NCBI RefSeq assembly: GCF_014202975.1
Contig: NZ_JACHHZ010000002.1
Span: forward strand, 992,001-1,056,000
Reading direction: 5' to 3'
DNA: 64,000 nt
DNA from: Povalibacter uvarum
GTDB lineage: Bacteria; Pseudomonadota; Gammaproteobacteria; Steroidobacterales; Steroidobacteraceae
A program made the position numbers and the translations under genes. This document shows positions 35,394 to 43,670 of the stretch, in pieces. Below the pieces are notes generated by a model, which was not told the DNA's origin, ran no database searches, and worked only from the letters and a program-made list of their open reading frames with translations. Within the stretch, counting starts at the first letter, position 1. Every line of letters begins with the position of its first letter.

Positions 35394-37427
35394 ATGAAAG
35401 CGTGGATCATGGGTGCGGCGTTCGCAATGGGCGCCGCCATTTCGCTCGCGCAGCCGCAGACCTGGATGCCAGACAACGGCGACGGCACGTTCACGAACCC
35501 GATCTTCTACGACGAGTTCTCCGATCCGGACATGATCCGCGTCGGGGACTATTTCTATCTCACCGGCACCACGATGCATTCGATGCCGGGCCTTCCGGTG
35601 CTGCGCTCCAGGGACCTCGTCAACTGGGAGTTCGTGTCCTACGCAGTGCAGGCGCTCGATCTCGGGCCCGCGTTCCGTCTCGAGGACGGCAAGAACATCT
35701 ACGGCCAGGGCCAGTGGGCGCCGTCCTTCCGCTACCACAAGGGGACGTTCTACATCTTCAGCAACGTGAACCGCGAGATGACGCAGTTCTACACGGCAAC
35801 GAATCCCGCCGGGCCGTGGCAGCACAAGTCGATGAAGCGATCGCTGCACGATCTGTCGGTGCTGTTCGATGACGACGGCAAGGCGTACGCGATCTGGGGT
35901 TATCGCTCGATCCAGTTCGCGCGGCTCACGGATGATCTGACCGACATCGTTCCGGGAACGCAGCGCGAGATCATTCCTGAGAACGCGGGCATGGGCGAAG
36001 GCGTGCACTTCTACAAGATCGACGGCAAGTACTTCATCATCAGCGCATGGTACGACCAGCGCATGCGCATGCCCGCCGCGCGTGCCGATCGGCCCGAAGG
36101 GCCGTACGAAGTGAACCAGGCCATCAGCATCGACGAGGATTTCGGGCTCGCGCAGGGTTATCGCCTTGCGGACATGAGAGGCACGAAGCCGCCGTACGAC
36201 ATTCGCCCTGGTGATCCGCATGCGACCGGAAAGCTTTCGCTGCATCAGGGGGGCATCATCCAGACGCCGCTCGGCGAGTGGTGGGGCTATTCGATGATCG
36301 ACTACAACTCGGTCGGTCGCCTGACGTCGCTCTCGCCGATCACGTGGAAAGAAGGCTGGCCCTACTTCGGATTGCCCGGAAACCTCACGCGCACACCGCG
36401 TACATGGGTAAAGCCAAGAACCAGCGAGCCGCAGCCGATCAGCGTTCCCTACGTGCGCAACGACGACTTCTCGGGCGCGTCGCTGCCTCCGATCTGGCAG
36501 TGGAATCACGTGCCCGTGAACGATGCCTGGTCGCTGAGTGAGCGCAAGGGACACCTGCGCCTCAAGTCGTTGCCGGCGACGAGCCTGTGGGATGCGCGCA
36601 ATACGCTGACGCAGCGCTCGATCGGTCCGATCTCATCGCCGAGCACGATTCTCGACACGTCATCAATGAAGGACGGCGACGTCGCCGGGCTCGCGCTGTT
36701 CAACCGGCCTTATGCGTGGATCGGCGTCGAGCGTACGAGGGGCAAGACCAGTCTCGTGCAGTTCGATGAGCAGACCAATCGCAGCTCGCGAATCGATCTT
36801 CCGGCGTCGCGAGTGTGGCTGCGTGCGGATTGCGACTTCCTGAAGGAGAAGGCGACGTTCTCCTACTCGATCGACGGCAAGGTATTCCGGCCGTTCGGCG
36901 AGCCGCTCACGCTCGTGTTCCAGCTCATGACGTTCCAGGGCGTGCGCTATGCCTTGTTCAACTACAACACATCGGGTCAGCGAGGCGGCGCAGCGGACTT
37001 CGATGCGTTCACGGTCGATCAACCGTTCCCGCGTGGATTGATGCGTCCGATTCCATACGCCAAGCGAGTCCGCTTCACAGCGCACGATCGCAAGTACGGG
37101 CTGAGTGCGACGGCCGGCGGACTCGCCGCAGGCTCGCCTACAGCATTCGATGTGATCGACATGAAACTCGGCCGAGTCGCGCTCAAATCAGAACATGGCT
37201 TTGTCAGTGTCGGCAGCAACACCGACGTGCTGATGATGGAGGGTTCTCCTGGCGATGCGGAGACATTCCAGTGGATCGAAACGCCGACCGGTGAACTGGT
37301 GCTGATGTCGCTGCGAACGCATCGGTTCCTGCGCATCGATCCGAAGTCGCAACGCCTGACGGCGGATAGCCAGACGCCGCTGCCGGATAACAGCGACGGG
37401 GTAAGGTTTGAGTGGGTGGAGGAGTGA
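35394..37427 (+). CDS. Glycoside hydrolase family 43 enzyme with extra C-terminal domain
   Basis: A 677-residue exported enzyme (signal peptide ending AISLAQ). The five-bladed propeller of GH43 starts NPIFYDEFSDPDMIRVGDYF with the catalytic-base Asp in the SDPDMI segment. DLSVLFDDDGKAYAIWGYRS follows, with GEGVHFYKIDGKYF supplying the acid Glu. A beta-sandwich C-domain (about 350-540, as in beta-xylosidases) is next, and then a further about 110-residue fascin/ricin-like region (from RVRFTAHDRKYG). Probably acts on xylan or arabinan side chains. Start chosen at 35394 for the signal peptide; weak ribosome site. Confidence 0.88.
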   Translation: MKAWIMGAAFAMGAAISLAQPQTWMPDNGDGTFTNPIFYDEFSDPDMIRVGDYFYLTGTTMHSMPGLPVLRSRDLVNWEFVSYAVQALDLGPAFRLEDGKNIYGQGQWAPSFRYHKGTFYIFSNVNREMTQFYTATNPAGPWQHKSMKRSLHDLSVLFDDDGKAYAIWGYRSIQFARLTDDLTDIVPGTQREIIPENAGMGEGVHFYKIDGKYFIISAWYDQRMRMPAARADRPEGPYEVNQAISIDEDFGLAQGYRLADMRGTKPPYDIRPGDPHATGKLSLHQGGIIQTPLGEWWGYSMIDYNSVGRLTSLSPITWKEGWPYFGLPGNLTRTPRTWVKPRTSEPQPISVPYVRNDDFSGASLPPIWQWNHVPVNDAWSLSERKGHLRLKSLPATSLWDARNTLTQRSIGPISSPSTILDTSSMKDGDVAGLALFNRPYAWIGVERTRGKTSLVQFDEQTNRSSRIDLPASRVWLRADCDFLKEKATFSYSIDGKVFRPFGEPLTLVFQLMTFQGVRYALFNYNTSGQRGGAADFDAFTVDQPFPRGLMRPIPYAKRVRFTAHDRKYGLSATAGGLAAGSPTAFDVIDMKLGRVALKSEHGFVSVGSNTDVLMMEGSPGDAETFQWIETPTGELVLMSLRTHRFLRIDPKSQRLTADSQTPLPDNSDGVRFEWVEE

Positions 37428-37440
37428 ATGCCAGCCGCGC

Positions 37441-37506
37441 GTCACTCCCGCGCAAGCGGGAGTCCATGCCTTGTTCCGGATGGATTCCCGCGTCCGCGGG
37501 AATGAC
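37441..37506. repeat. REP-like palindrome, copy 7
   Basis: GTCACTCCCGCGCAAGCGGG and partner GATTCCCGCGTCCGCGGGAATGAC, between the convergent GH43 and barrel genes. Confidence 0.85.
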
Positions 37507-37520
37507 GGATGAGCTGCCCC

Positions 37521-38216
37521 TCAGAACGTCACCGTGAACCCCAGCGAAATCGTATCCAGGTCCGCCTGATCCAGCTCCGCATAGTTCACATCGAACGCCC
37601 GCTGATACTCGAGCCGTAGCGCGTAGATGTCCGCGAATCTGTAAGCGGCACCCGCTCCGAGCATGTAGGTCGTGTCGGATTGACTCACGTTGAAGAGCTG
37701 ATCGTCGTCGATCCATCGCCGCAGCTTGCTGCTCAGATATGCGAAGGACGCGCGGCCGTAGAGCTCGAAGCGATAGCCCACGGGCAGAATCGCCAGCGCC
37801 GATATCTGCATGCCACGCGACTCGGCCGCAACTTTGTACCGGAATGTTCGAGGAGGCGTACCAGGCGGATCGTAAGCAAAGTTACCCGTGCTCTGTTCGT
37901 GATAGACGAACTCGCCCATGTCGACGAAGCCGCCTTCGAGAGCCCAGTGGTCCGTGAAGCGATATCCGCCGAAGAAGCCATAGACGGCGTCCTTCGTGTC
38001 CAGTCCGGAGTCGAACTCGGTTCGAACAAAGAGATACTCGTCGTAGAACTCTTGTGTGTCTTCGTCGAACACACCGATGTCCAGAGCGCTGCTTCCCTGA
38101 CCGTAGTAGGCTCCGATATAGAAGCCAGGCTCAGCCGCGGACGCCAGTCCTGGCATTCCCAGCAGCACTGCGCAGATCGCGCCGGCACGGCTCCATCGCC
38201 CGATGTTCCGGATCAT
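37521..38216 (-). CDS. Outer-membrane beta-barrel protein (OmpA/Ail-like)
   Basis: A 231-residue exported protein (signal peptide ending GLASA). Eight-strand barrel pattern: GFYIGAYYGQGSSALDIGVF at the start, WALEGGFVDMGEF, GYRFELYGRASFAYLSSKLR, ADIYALRLEYQRAFDVNYAE, and the terminal LGFTVTF with final Phe. Probably a small surface or structural barrel. ATG 38216 with GGAAGG upstream. Monocistronic. Confidence 0.85.
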   Translation of the reverse strand: MIRNIGRWSRAGAICAVLLGMPGLASAAEPGFYIGAYYGQGSSALDIGVFDEDTQEFYDEYLFVRTEFDSGLDTKDAVYGFFGGYRFTDHWALEGGFVDMGEFVYHEQSTGNFAYDPPGTPPRTFRYKVAAESRGMQISALAILPVGYRFELYGRASFAYLSSKLRRWIDDDQLFNVSQSDTTYMLGAGAAYRFADIYALRLEYQRAFDVNYAELDQADLDTISLGFTVTF

Positions 38217-38318
38217 GAGTACGCCTTCCCGGTTGAGCTCGGGCCCAATGGTAGGCGCAGTGGCCGGCCAATGCATGCCGTTGTCGTTTCAACCGTGACG
38301 GTGTCATTGATGTGCCCC

Positions 38319-38747
38319 TCAGAACGGCAAAGGGCGCAGGTCAGGCTCGACCCAGGAACGACGCGCCGACACTGAGAACAGCAGCGATCGCGACCAGTGC
38401 GTCAGCAGCCAGTCCGAGCGGCCATACTCGGCGTGAAGCATTTCCCGCAGCGATTCGTGCAACGGCTTTGTCGGTCTCGCTGCAAGCCACGCACGTGCCG
38501 CGCGAAGTGAGGCGAGCGTGATCGTCTCGTGATACCCGGTCGTATCCGTGTTGGCGACGCCCGTCGCTTCGTTGTAGCGCCGGATCAGGTCCGGCATGTC
38601 GTGCAAGGCGTCGAGGCTCGGATGCCGAAGGATCCAGAAGGCCGCGGCGAAGTGCCCGGCGTGGGTCCATTCCGATTTCGGCAACGTACGCTCGTAGAAC
38701 GCGCGGCCGTGGGCATCGATATCAGCATCGCAGTCGAAAGATTTCAT
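38319..38747 (-). CDS. Small HxxH/YHET-motif protein, second family member
   Basis: A 142-residue cytoplasmic protein of unknown function. It has YERTLPKSEWTHAGHFAAAF (HxxH), TDTTGYHETITLASLRAA and DWLLTHWSRSLLFS. These align in order with the protein at 18984-19400 although overall identity is low. The conserved His set suggests a metal site or hydrolase-like fold, which is inference. ATG 38747 with AGGAG upstream. It stands alone. Confidence 0.72.
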   Translation of the reverse strand: MKSFDCDADIDAHGRAFYERTLPKSEWTHAGHFAAAFWILRHPSLDALHDMPDLIRRYNEATGVANTDTTGYHETITLASLRAARAWLAARPTKPLHESLREMLHAEYGRSDWLLTHWSRSLLFSVSARRSWVEPDLRPLPF

Positions 38748-39047
38748 GATGAGCTCCTGTGGTAGTGATGACCACGACGGAACTCAGTTGCCCCGCCGAT
38801 GGCGGGGTTGCGAAGAGAGAGTCGGAAGTTACGAGAGGAAGAAACGGTTCTCAGCTTCCGGACGCACGCACGCAACCCGTCCGTTTGTCACGGCGGGCTT
38901 GTTGTTGAGGGCGTGTGGTGCGCGAAAGCATGGAGGGACTATAGGAGGAGCACTGGCGGCAGGTCAATGTCGAGAACGGCACGATTGGGAGAGACTGCCC
39001 GGGTCCGGCGCCGGTAGCATTGTGCGACCGCATACTCGGTAACCGAT
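38748..39047. other. Intergenic region with hairpin
   Basis: Three hundred bases between divergent genes with no coding features. CCCCGCC-gat-GGCGGGG (38791-38807) is a perfect hairpin in the leader of the minus-strand gene, about 45 bases upstream of its start. Nothing else identified. Confidence 0.5.
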
Positions 39048-39509
39048 ATGACATTCCGCATCCTGGTGATCCTGCTTCTCATCGCGCTGCAGGGCGCATG
39101 TGCCACTTCTCCCAGCGACGAGTCGACTGCCACGTCGCAGCAGGAGATTGCCGAAGCCACCCAAGCCTGGCAGACCGCGTTCAACAGCCGCGACCCTGCA
39201 CGCATCACCGCGATGTATGCGCCGGATGCTGTCTTCTGGGGAACGACGATGAAGTCGATCGCGACCCACCCGGACGCTGTCGCCGAATACTTCAAGGCTG
39301 CCGGCAGCCGACCGAACACACGCGTGGTATTCGAGGAACAGCACATCCGCGTCTACGGGGACGTGGCGATCAACAGCGGTACCTATACGTTCAAAGACGT
39401 TCGCGATGGGCAGGCTACGGCGAACCTGTCTCGCTACACCCTGGTGTTTCGCAAGCGGCAGGGCACCTGGTTGATCGTCGATCACCATTCGTCGCGAATG
39501 CCAACCTAG
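39048..39509 (+). CDS. NTF2-like (SnoaL/CaMKII-association type) lipoprotein
   Basis: A 153-residue protein. The signal peptide has lipobox LQGAC, then the NTF2-like cone fold: ATQAWQTAFNSRDPARITAM, YAPDAVFWGTT, VAINSGTYTFKD, and LVFRKRQGTWLIVDHHSSR. Probably an outer-membrane-anchored ligand-binding or enzyme-like protein; no catalytic residue assignment possible. A distinct NTF2-like lipoprotein is encoded at 49854-50483. Confidence 0.83.
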   Translation: MTFRILVILLLIALQGACATSPSDESTATSQQEIAEATQAWQTAFNSRDPARITAMYAPDAVFWGTTMKSIATHPDAVAEYFKAAGSRPNTRVVFEEQHIRVYGDVAINSGTYTFKDVRDGQATANLSRYTLVFRKRQGTWLIVDHHSSRMPT

Positions 39510-39521
39510 TGGTGCCGCAGC

Positions 39522-39796
39522 ATGGGCAACAAATACATCGTCGTCTCATTGTCTACTGCATTGTGTCTTCTGCTGGGATGCATCGGCGACCAGCCGAAGC
39601 AGGGAGCGCGAGACGCACAGCAGCAGTTCTGGTCAAACCTTGGTGAGTTGTGCGGCAAGGCTTTCGCCGGTGGATCGTGAGTCTCGCGCCGCGCGAACGC
39701 TTCAGTTACGCGCTCGTGCGCCCGGGGCGAGAGTTCCGCGTCGACTTCGATCTGACGAAGCCTGTTGAGGCGCCGCCGGCGCCGTGGGGTACATGA
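39522..39796 (+). pseudogene. Remnant of a lipoprotein gene with internal deletion and frameshift
   Basis: ATG 39522 opens a lipoprotein frame (MGNKYIVVSLSTALCLLLGC, then WSNLGELCGKAFAGGS) that stops at 39680 after 52 residues. From 39677, in another frame, the sequence ERFSYALVRPGREFRVDFDL ..PPAPWGT runs to the stop at 39796. From memory, these two pieces match the N- and C-terminal ends of one family of conserved exported proteins whose middle (about 110 residues) is missing here. I read it as an internal deletion that also shifted the frame. The 13-base distance to the preceding gene suggests a former operon. Confidence 0.65.
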
Positions 39797-39854
39797 ACTC
39801 GGACGCAGTGCGGGTAATGCACGGATTGGTTGATCACAATCCGCTGCCACTGCT

Positions 39855-40853
39855 CTATAACCCGAGGGCGAGCTCCAGCGCGTCGTCTGCGCGAACTGAA
39901 ATGTCCGGCACCACACCCACGCCTTCCAGGCGTCCACCTCTGATCGAGTAGTAGTCCGCGATCGGCACACGCAGGTGGAAGCCGCCTGGAATGTCGAACA
40001 GTTTCGACGACAGGCAGATCCCGGGTGTCTTCTCGCCGACTATCTTGGCGCGACCTGTCGACTGCAATGCGTCGGCTGCGATCTCGGCGGCGCTGATGGA
40101 TCGCGCACTCGCAAGCACGATTACCGGCCCTTGGAAATGGGGCTGCATCGGTTCGATGCGATAGCTGGTCAGCGGTCGCGTCATCACGTCGGCCTGGAAG
40201 CTACTCACGGAGTAACCCAGCCACGGCCTGGCGGAGGAGAAGTCGTCGGGGCCCGGAGGCCGTTTGTGATCGTCATACCATGAGGCCGTTACGAACACGC
40301 CCAAGTCGATTGGCTTCTCGATCAAGTGTCCGACGAGCGGCACGACCGCGAACGCGCCGCCAGTATTGCGACGCAGGTCGATGATCAGCCTTCCAGCTTT
40401 GCGGGAAACGATCTCACCGTAGGCGGCGTCGATGGCTTTGATCGTGTCGACACCATTCATCGTGTTGACGGTCAGAATCGCTGTCGAGTCTCGCCACGCC
40501 AGAGACACCGCGTCAGGACCCGCTTGCGACGTGTCGAGGCGCGCAATCCGGTCGGCAGCAGGCTCCTCTGCCTTCCGTAGTCCCACATGGGAGAACGGTG
40601 CGTCTCGCCAGATCGCACCGAAGCCTTTGATGAACTCGTCGTCGGACGTTGCCCTCTCGCCCAGAGCGATCGTGTCCCGTTCGATTCGACGAAACGCGTC
40701 GCTGTCGAGCTCGGCGGGGCGAAAGTGGCTGGCGCGGATCGTCTTGTTGATCGCAGCAGCAGTGTCGCGAAAGGCGCCGGCCTGCGCCGGGGTTCCGTGC
40801 GCCGTACCGGACGTCAGCCAGCAAACAGCGACGATCAGGAGGGCTCGACTCAT
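39855..40853 (-). CDS. S41 (tail-specific protease-like) family peptidase
   Basis: A 332-residue exported protein (signal peptide ending GTAHG). An N-terminal helical part is followed directly by the S41 protease core without a PDZ domain: AILTVNTMNGVDTIKAIDAA, RLIIDLRRNTGGAFAVVPLV, VIVLASARSISAAEIAADAL with the candidate nucleophile Ser of ISAAE, then GRAKIVGEKTPGICLSSKLF and the closing GGRLEGVGVVPDI. Related to the retinol-binding/IRBP-type and C-terminal processing peptidases. It may process periplasmic peptides; substrate unknown. Confidence 0.83.
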   Translation of the reverse strand: MSRALLIVAVCWLTSGTAHGTPAQAGAFRDTAAAINKTIRASHFRPAELDSDAFRRIERDTIALGERATSDDEFIKGFGAIWRDAPFSHVGLRKAEEPAADRIARLDTSQAGPDAVSLAWRDSTAILTVNTMNGVDTIKAIDAAYGEIVSRKAGRLIIDLRRNTGGAFAVVPLVGHLIEKPIDLGVFVTASWYDDHKRPPGPDDFSSARPWLGYSVSSFQADVMTRPLTSYRIEPMQPHFQGPVIVLASARSISAAEIAADALQSTGRAKIVGEKTPGICLSSKLFDIPGGFHLRVPIADYYSIRGGRLEGVGVVPDISVRADDALELALGL

Positions 40854-40925
40854 GGGATGTGGACCATCAGGCCGGATGGCGTATGGATGCGCGTAATGGG
40901 CCGAGCGTTTGAATCAGCGCTGCTG

Positions 40926-40957
40926 CTGCGGGCTAATGGCTAGCCGGCTAGCGGGCT
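40926..40957. repeat. GCTAGCC-type short array
   Basis: GGGCTAATGGCTAGCCGGCT with further AGC units. It matches the units at 1808-2007 and lies after the stop of pbpC. Confidence 0.65.
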
Positions 40958-40965
40958 TCCTCCTC

Positions 40966-43359
40966 CTACCTCACCAACGCCACTTCCATCTCCCTGCTGT
41001 CCGCTCTCCCTCTGTCATCCACCGCACGCACGATGTACTTGCCTGAATGCTCGGGATTCCACCCGATCGCGATGCCAGGCGCTGCGGTCCCCACGTAGCT
41101 CTCATCCACGAACCAATGCAGTCGCCTTACGTCACTGTCCGCGTTCGCAGCGAGCGGAATCGACTCGTCGCCGACGCGTTGCGCACGAACGGTGTAAGTC
41201 GCCGCGATCACCGGTGAGGTGATGCGCGGCGGTGTGCCGCTCGGTACGTCGCGTTGGCAATCAGCGGGAGCGGGAGGGCGACGACGCGGCATGCCGGCTT
41301 GTGCGAAGAGCTGGAGCAACTCCGTCGGCCAGTACTCGAAGACTTCGCTGCGCGTCGTGGCAGCATTGTAAGGGGGGCATGCCTGCTCACCGGTGCGGGT
41401 GTCGATCCAGATGCGGCGATGGATCTGGCTCACGCGGATCGGCGAAACGCCGGGGATGTACCACGTGCTCGTGATCTGCGGGCAATCCGCGTTGGGCAGA
41501 TCACCGGAGGCGCTGCAGACATCGACGCGTTCGAGTCGGGGCGGTTGGCGGAAGATCGGTTCGGTGAGAGTCGCATCGCTGCCTGCAATGGCATCGGTCA
41601 GACGGAAGAGCAGCGGCGCTGCGGCCTGCACTCCGACGAACGCTGGATTGCCGTGGCCGTCGAAGTTGCCGACCCACACGACGAGCACATAAGGGCCGAA
41701 CACTCCGGCGGTCCACGCATCGCGGAATCCCCAGGACGTTCCGGTCTTCCAGGCGACACGCAGACGGTCCTGTTTACGCGTGAACGGATCATCCGGCCGC
41801 GGCGCGCTGCGAAGCATTTCGAGCGTCATGAAGCTCGCCTCTTCGGAGAGCAGGCGCAGACCCGGCGTAGCGGGGTCATCAGCGGAGTAGCGGAGCGGCG
41901 CGATCTGCCCGCGATTCGCGAGCATCGCGTAGAGCATCGCGGCTTCCTCCATCGTCACTTCGCCTCCGCCCAGCGCGAGCGCGAGACCATAGTGCTGCTC
42001 CGACGCCATTCGCGAAATGCCGGCACCTTTCAGGAACTGATAGAAGCTCGGTTGGGCGAGCTGCGCCGACAGCGCAATCGCAGGGATGTTGCGCGACCGT
42101 GCAAGTGCGTCGGTAGCCGTGATCGGTCCGACGAAGCGGCCATCGAAATTCTCGGGGCTGAAGGGGCCGAAGGATTGCGGTGCGTCCTTCAGTACTGTCA
42201 GTGGATGTATGTAGCCCTGATCGATCGCGAGGGCGTAGATAAAGGGTTTCAATGCGGAACCGGGCGAACGCTTTGCGAGCGTTCCGTTCACTTGTCCCTG
42301 GATCGCGGCGGAACTGAAGTCGGCGGAGCCCACCATCGCGCGTACTGACATGTCGCGTGTGTCGACGAGCAATGCGGACGCATTGTTGATACCGATCGCT
42401 TGATGCTCGCGGACGTAGTTCGTGATGACGCGCTCGGTCAGGCGCTGGAGCGGTAGGTCGAGCGTGGTCCAACCTTCCTCATTCCCGCGTACGCGGGAAT
42501 CCGTCCCCCCGGATCGGATGGACTCCCGCTTTCGCGGGAGTGACGGAAGCACTACGTCTCTCGCCAGCACCGCATTCACAAAATGCGGTGCCGCGAAGGG
42601 CAGGTCGCTCAATCGCCCATAGCGCAGCGGGAGTGACACATATTGATGTGTCGAATCGGCGGCCGGGTGCTCCTCCTGCCAGCGCGCAAACAATCGCTCG
42701 CGAGCAGCGAGCAGCTCCGGAGGCTCATCGCGCGATGGATCGCGACGCGCGGGCGACTGAGGGATCAGGACCAGAGTCAGCGATTCGGCCAGCGTCAGCT
42801 TGCCGGCGGGCTTTCCGAAATAGATGAGGCTCGCCGTGCCAACGCCCTGGACGTTGCCGCCGTAAGGCATGAGGTTGAGATGCGCTTCGAGCAGGTCGTG
42901 CTTCGAGTACTGCAGTTCGAGTTGCACAGCGCGAGCGATCTGTACGAGCTTGCCGCCGATCGTGCGTGTGTTGAGGTCGTACTTGAGCCGCGCCAGCTGC
43001 ATCGTGATCGTCGAACCGCCGACGCGAGTGCCACCTGTGTAGGTCGTGAAAGCGGCACGAATGATCGCGGCGGGATTCACGCCGAGATGCCCGTAGAAAT
43101 GCCGATCCTCGTGGAGGAGCAGCGCGTCGACAAGTTCCGGCGAAACCTGTTCGAGCGGTGTCCAGAGACGGTACTGCTGATCCGAGGCAAGTGTCAGTCG
43201 CAGCAGCCGGCCTTTGCGGTCGAAGATCGCGGTGGAGGAGGGGATCTGTGCGGAGAGCGGATCTCGTGGCCAGGCGTGGATCGCCGCAATCGAGGCAAGG
43301 GCGATGATTGCGCCTGCGATTGCAGCGGTGAGACGTCTTGTGAGCTTGTCCGAGAGCAT
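40966..43359 (-). CDS. pbpC: Penicillin-binding protein 1C, with an in-frame REP insertion
   Basis: Bifunctional peptidoglycan synthase, 797 residues. Order: membrane anchor (about 10-30); transglycosylase domain with Glu84 in HEDRHFYGHLGVNP and GGSTITMQLARL; linker; transpeptidase domain with nucleophile Ser368 (SALK), SRN, and KTG in AWKTGTSWG; C-terminal BiPBP_C domain (about the last 90 residues). All catalytic motifs are intact. Residues about 271-296 (LPSLPRKRES.. to ..RVRGNEEG) are encoded by a complete REP palindrome (42478-42544) in the linker, an insertion not found in ordinary PBP1C. It lies downstream of the alpha-2-macroglobulin gene, its usual neighbour. Confidence 0.93.
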   Translation of the reverse strand: MLSDKLTRRLTAAIAGAIIALASIAAIHAWPRDPLSAQIPSSTAIFDRKGRLLRLTLASDQQYRLWTPLEQVSPELVDALLLHEDRHFYGHLGVNPAAIIRAAFTTYTGGTRVGGSTITMQLARLKYDLNTRTIGGKLVQIARAVQLELQYSKHDLLEAHLNLMPYGGNVQGVGTASLIYFGKPAGKLTLAESLTLVLIPQSPARRDPSRDEPPELLAARERLFARWQEEHPAADSTHQYVSLPLRYGRLSDLPFAAPHFVNAVLARDVVLPSLPRKRESIRSGGTDSRVRGNEEGWTTLDLPLQRLTERVITNYVREHQAIGINNASALLVDTRDMSVRAMVGSADFSSAAIQGQVNGTLAKRSPGSALKPFIYALAIDQGYIHPLTVLKDAPQSFGPFSPENFDGRFVGPITATDALARSRNIPAIALSAQLAQPSFYQFLKGAGISRMASEQHYGLALALGGGEVTMEEAAMLYAMLANRGQIAPLRYSADDPATPGLRLLSEEASFMTLEMLRSAPRPDDPFTRKQDRLRVAWKTGTSWGFRDAWTAGVFGPYVLVVWVGNFDGHGNPAFVGVQAAAPLLFRLTDAIAGSDATLTEPIFRQPPRLERVDVCSASGDLPNADCPQITSTWYIPGVSPIRVSQIHRRIWIDTRTGEQACPPYNAATTRSEVFEYWPTELLQLFAQAGMPRRRPPAPADCQRDVPSGTPPRITSPVIAATYTVRAQRVGDESIPLAANADSDVRRLHWFVDESYVGTAAPGIAIGWNPEHSGKYIVRAVDDRGRADSREMEVALVR
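42478..42544. repeat. REP-like palindrome inside pbpC (copy 8)
   Basis: TCATTCCCGCGTACGCGGGA and partner ACTCCCGCTTTCGCGGGAGTGAC. The length keeps the frame, and the element is translated in pbpC between the transglycosylase and transpeptidase domains. Confidence 0.88.
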
Positions 43360-43404
43360 GCTGGATCGATCGATTTGCCTTCGGTGACACCTAAAGACAT
43401 CGCC

Positions 43405-43562
43405 TGTCGGCGATTACGTCCGGCTGAAGCCGGACCCACAACAAGAGGCGCAGCGTTCGTCCCCCTCGGCGATCGCGTCCGGCTGAAGCCGGACCCACGG
43501 TCGGAGAGGAACGCGTCCTGCCGAAGCCTCTCCCTGTGGGTTCGACTTCAGTCGAACGTCAT
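43405..43562. repeat. GTCCGGCT-family hairpins, three copies
   Basis: GTCCGGCT-gaa-GCCGGACCCAC occurs at 43408-43439 and 43470-43500, then a diverged form GTTCGACTTCAGTCGAAC at 43543-43560. Together with the REP copy at 43595 it fills the 311-base space between pbpC and the alpha-2-macroglobulin gene. No gene is seen there. Confidence 0.8.
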
Positions 43563-43594
43563 GCGAAGCATCGCCGTCCGGCGATCGGGTATCC

Positions 43595-43660
43595 GTCACT
43601 CCCGCGTACGCGGAAGTCCATGCCTCTATTCGGATGGATTCCCGCTTTCGCGGGAATGAC
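43595..43660. repeat. REP-like palindrome, copy 9
   Basis: GTCACTCCCGCGTACGCGGA and partner GATTCCCGCTTTCGCGGGAATGAC. It lies directly after the stop of the alpha-2-macroglobulin gene. Confidence 0.85.
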
Positions 43661-43670
43661 ATCTCGGGGG

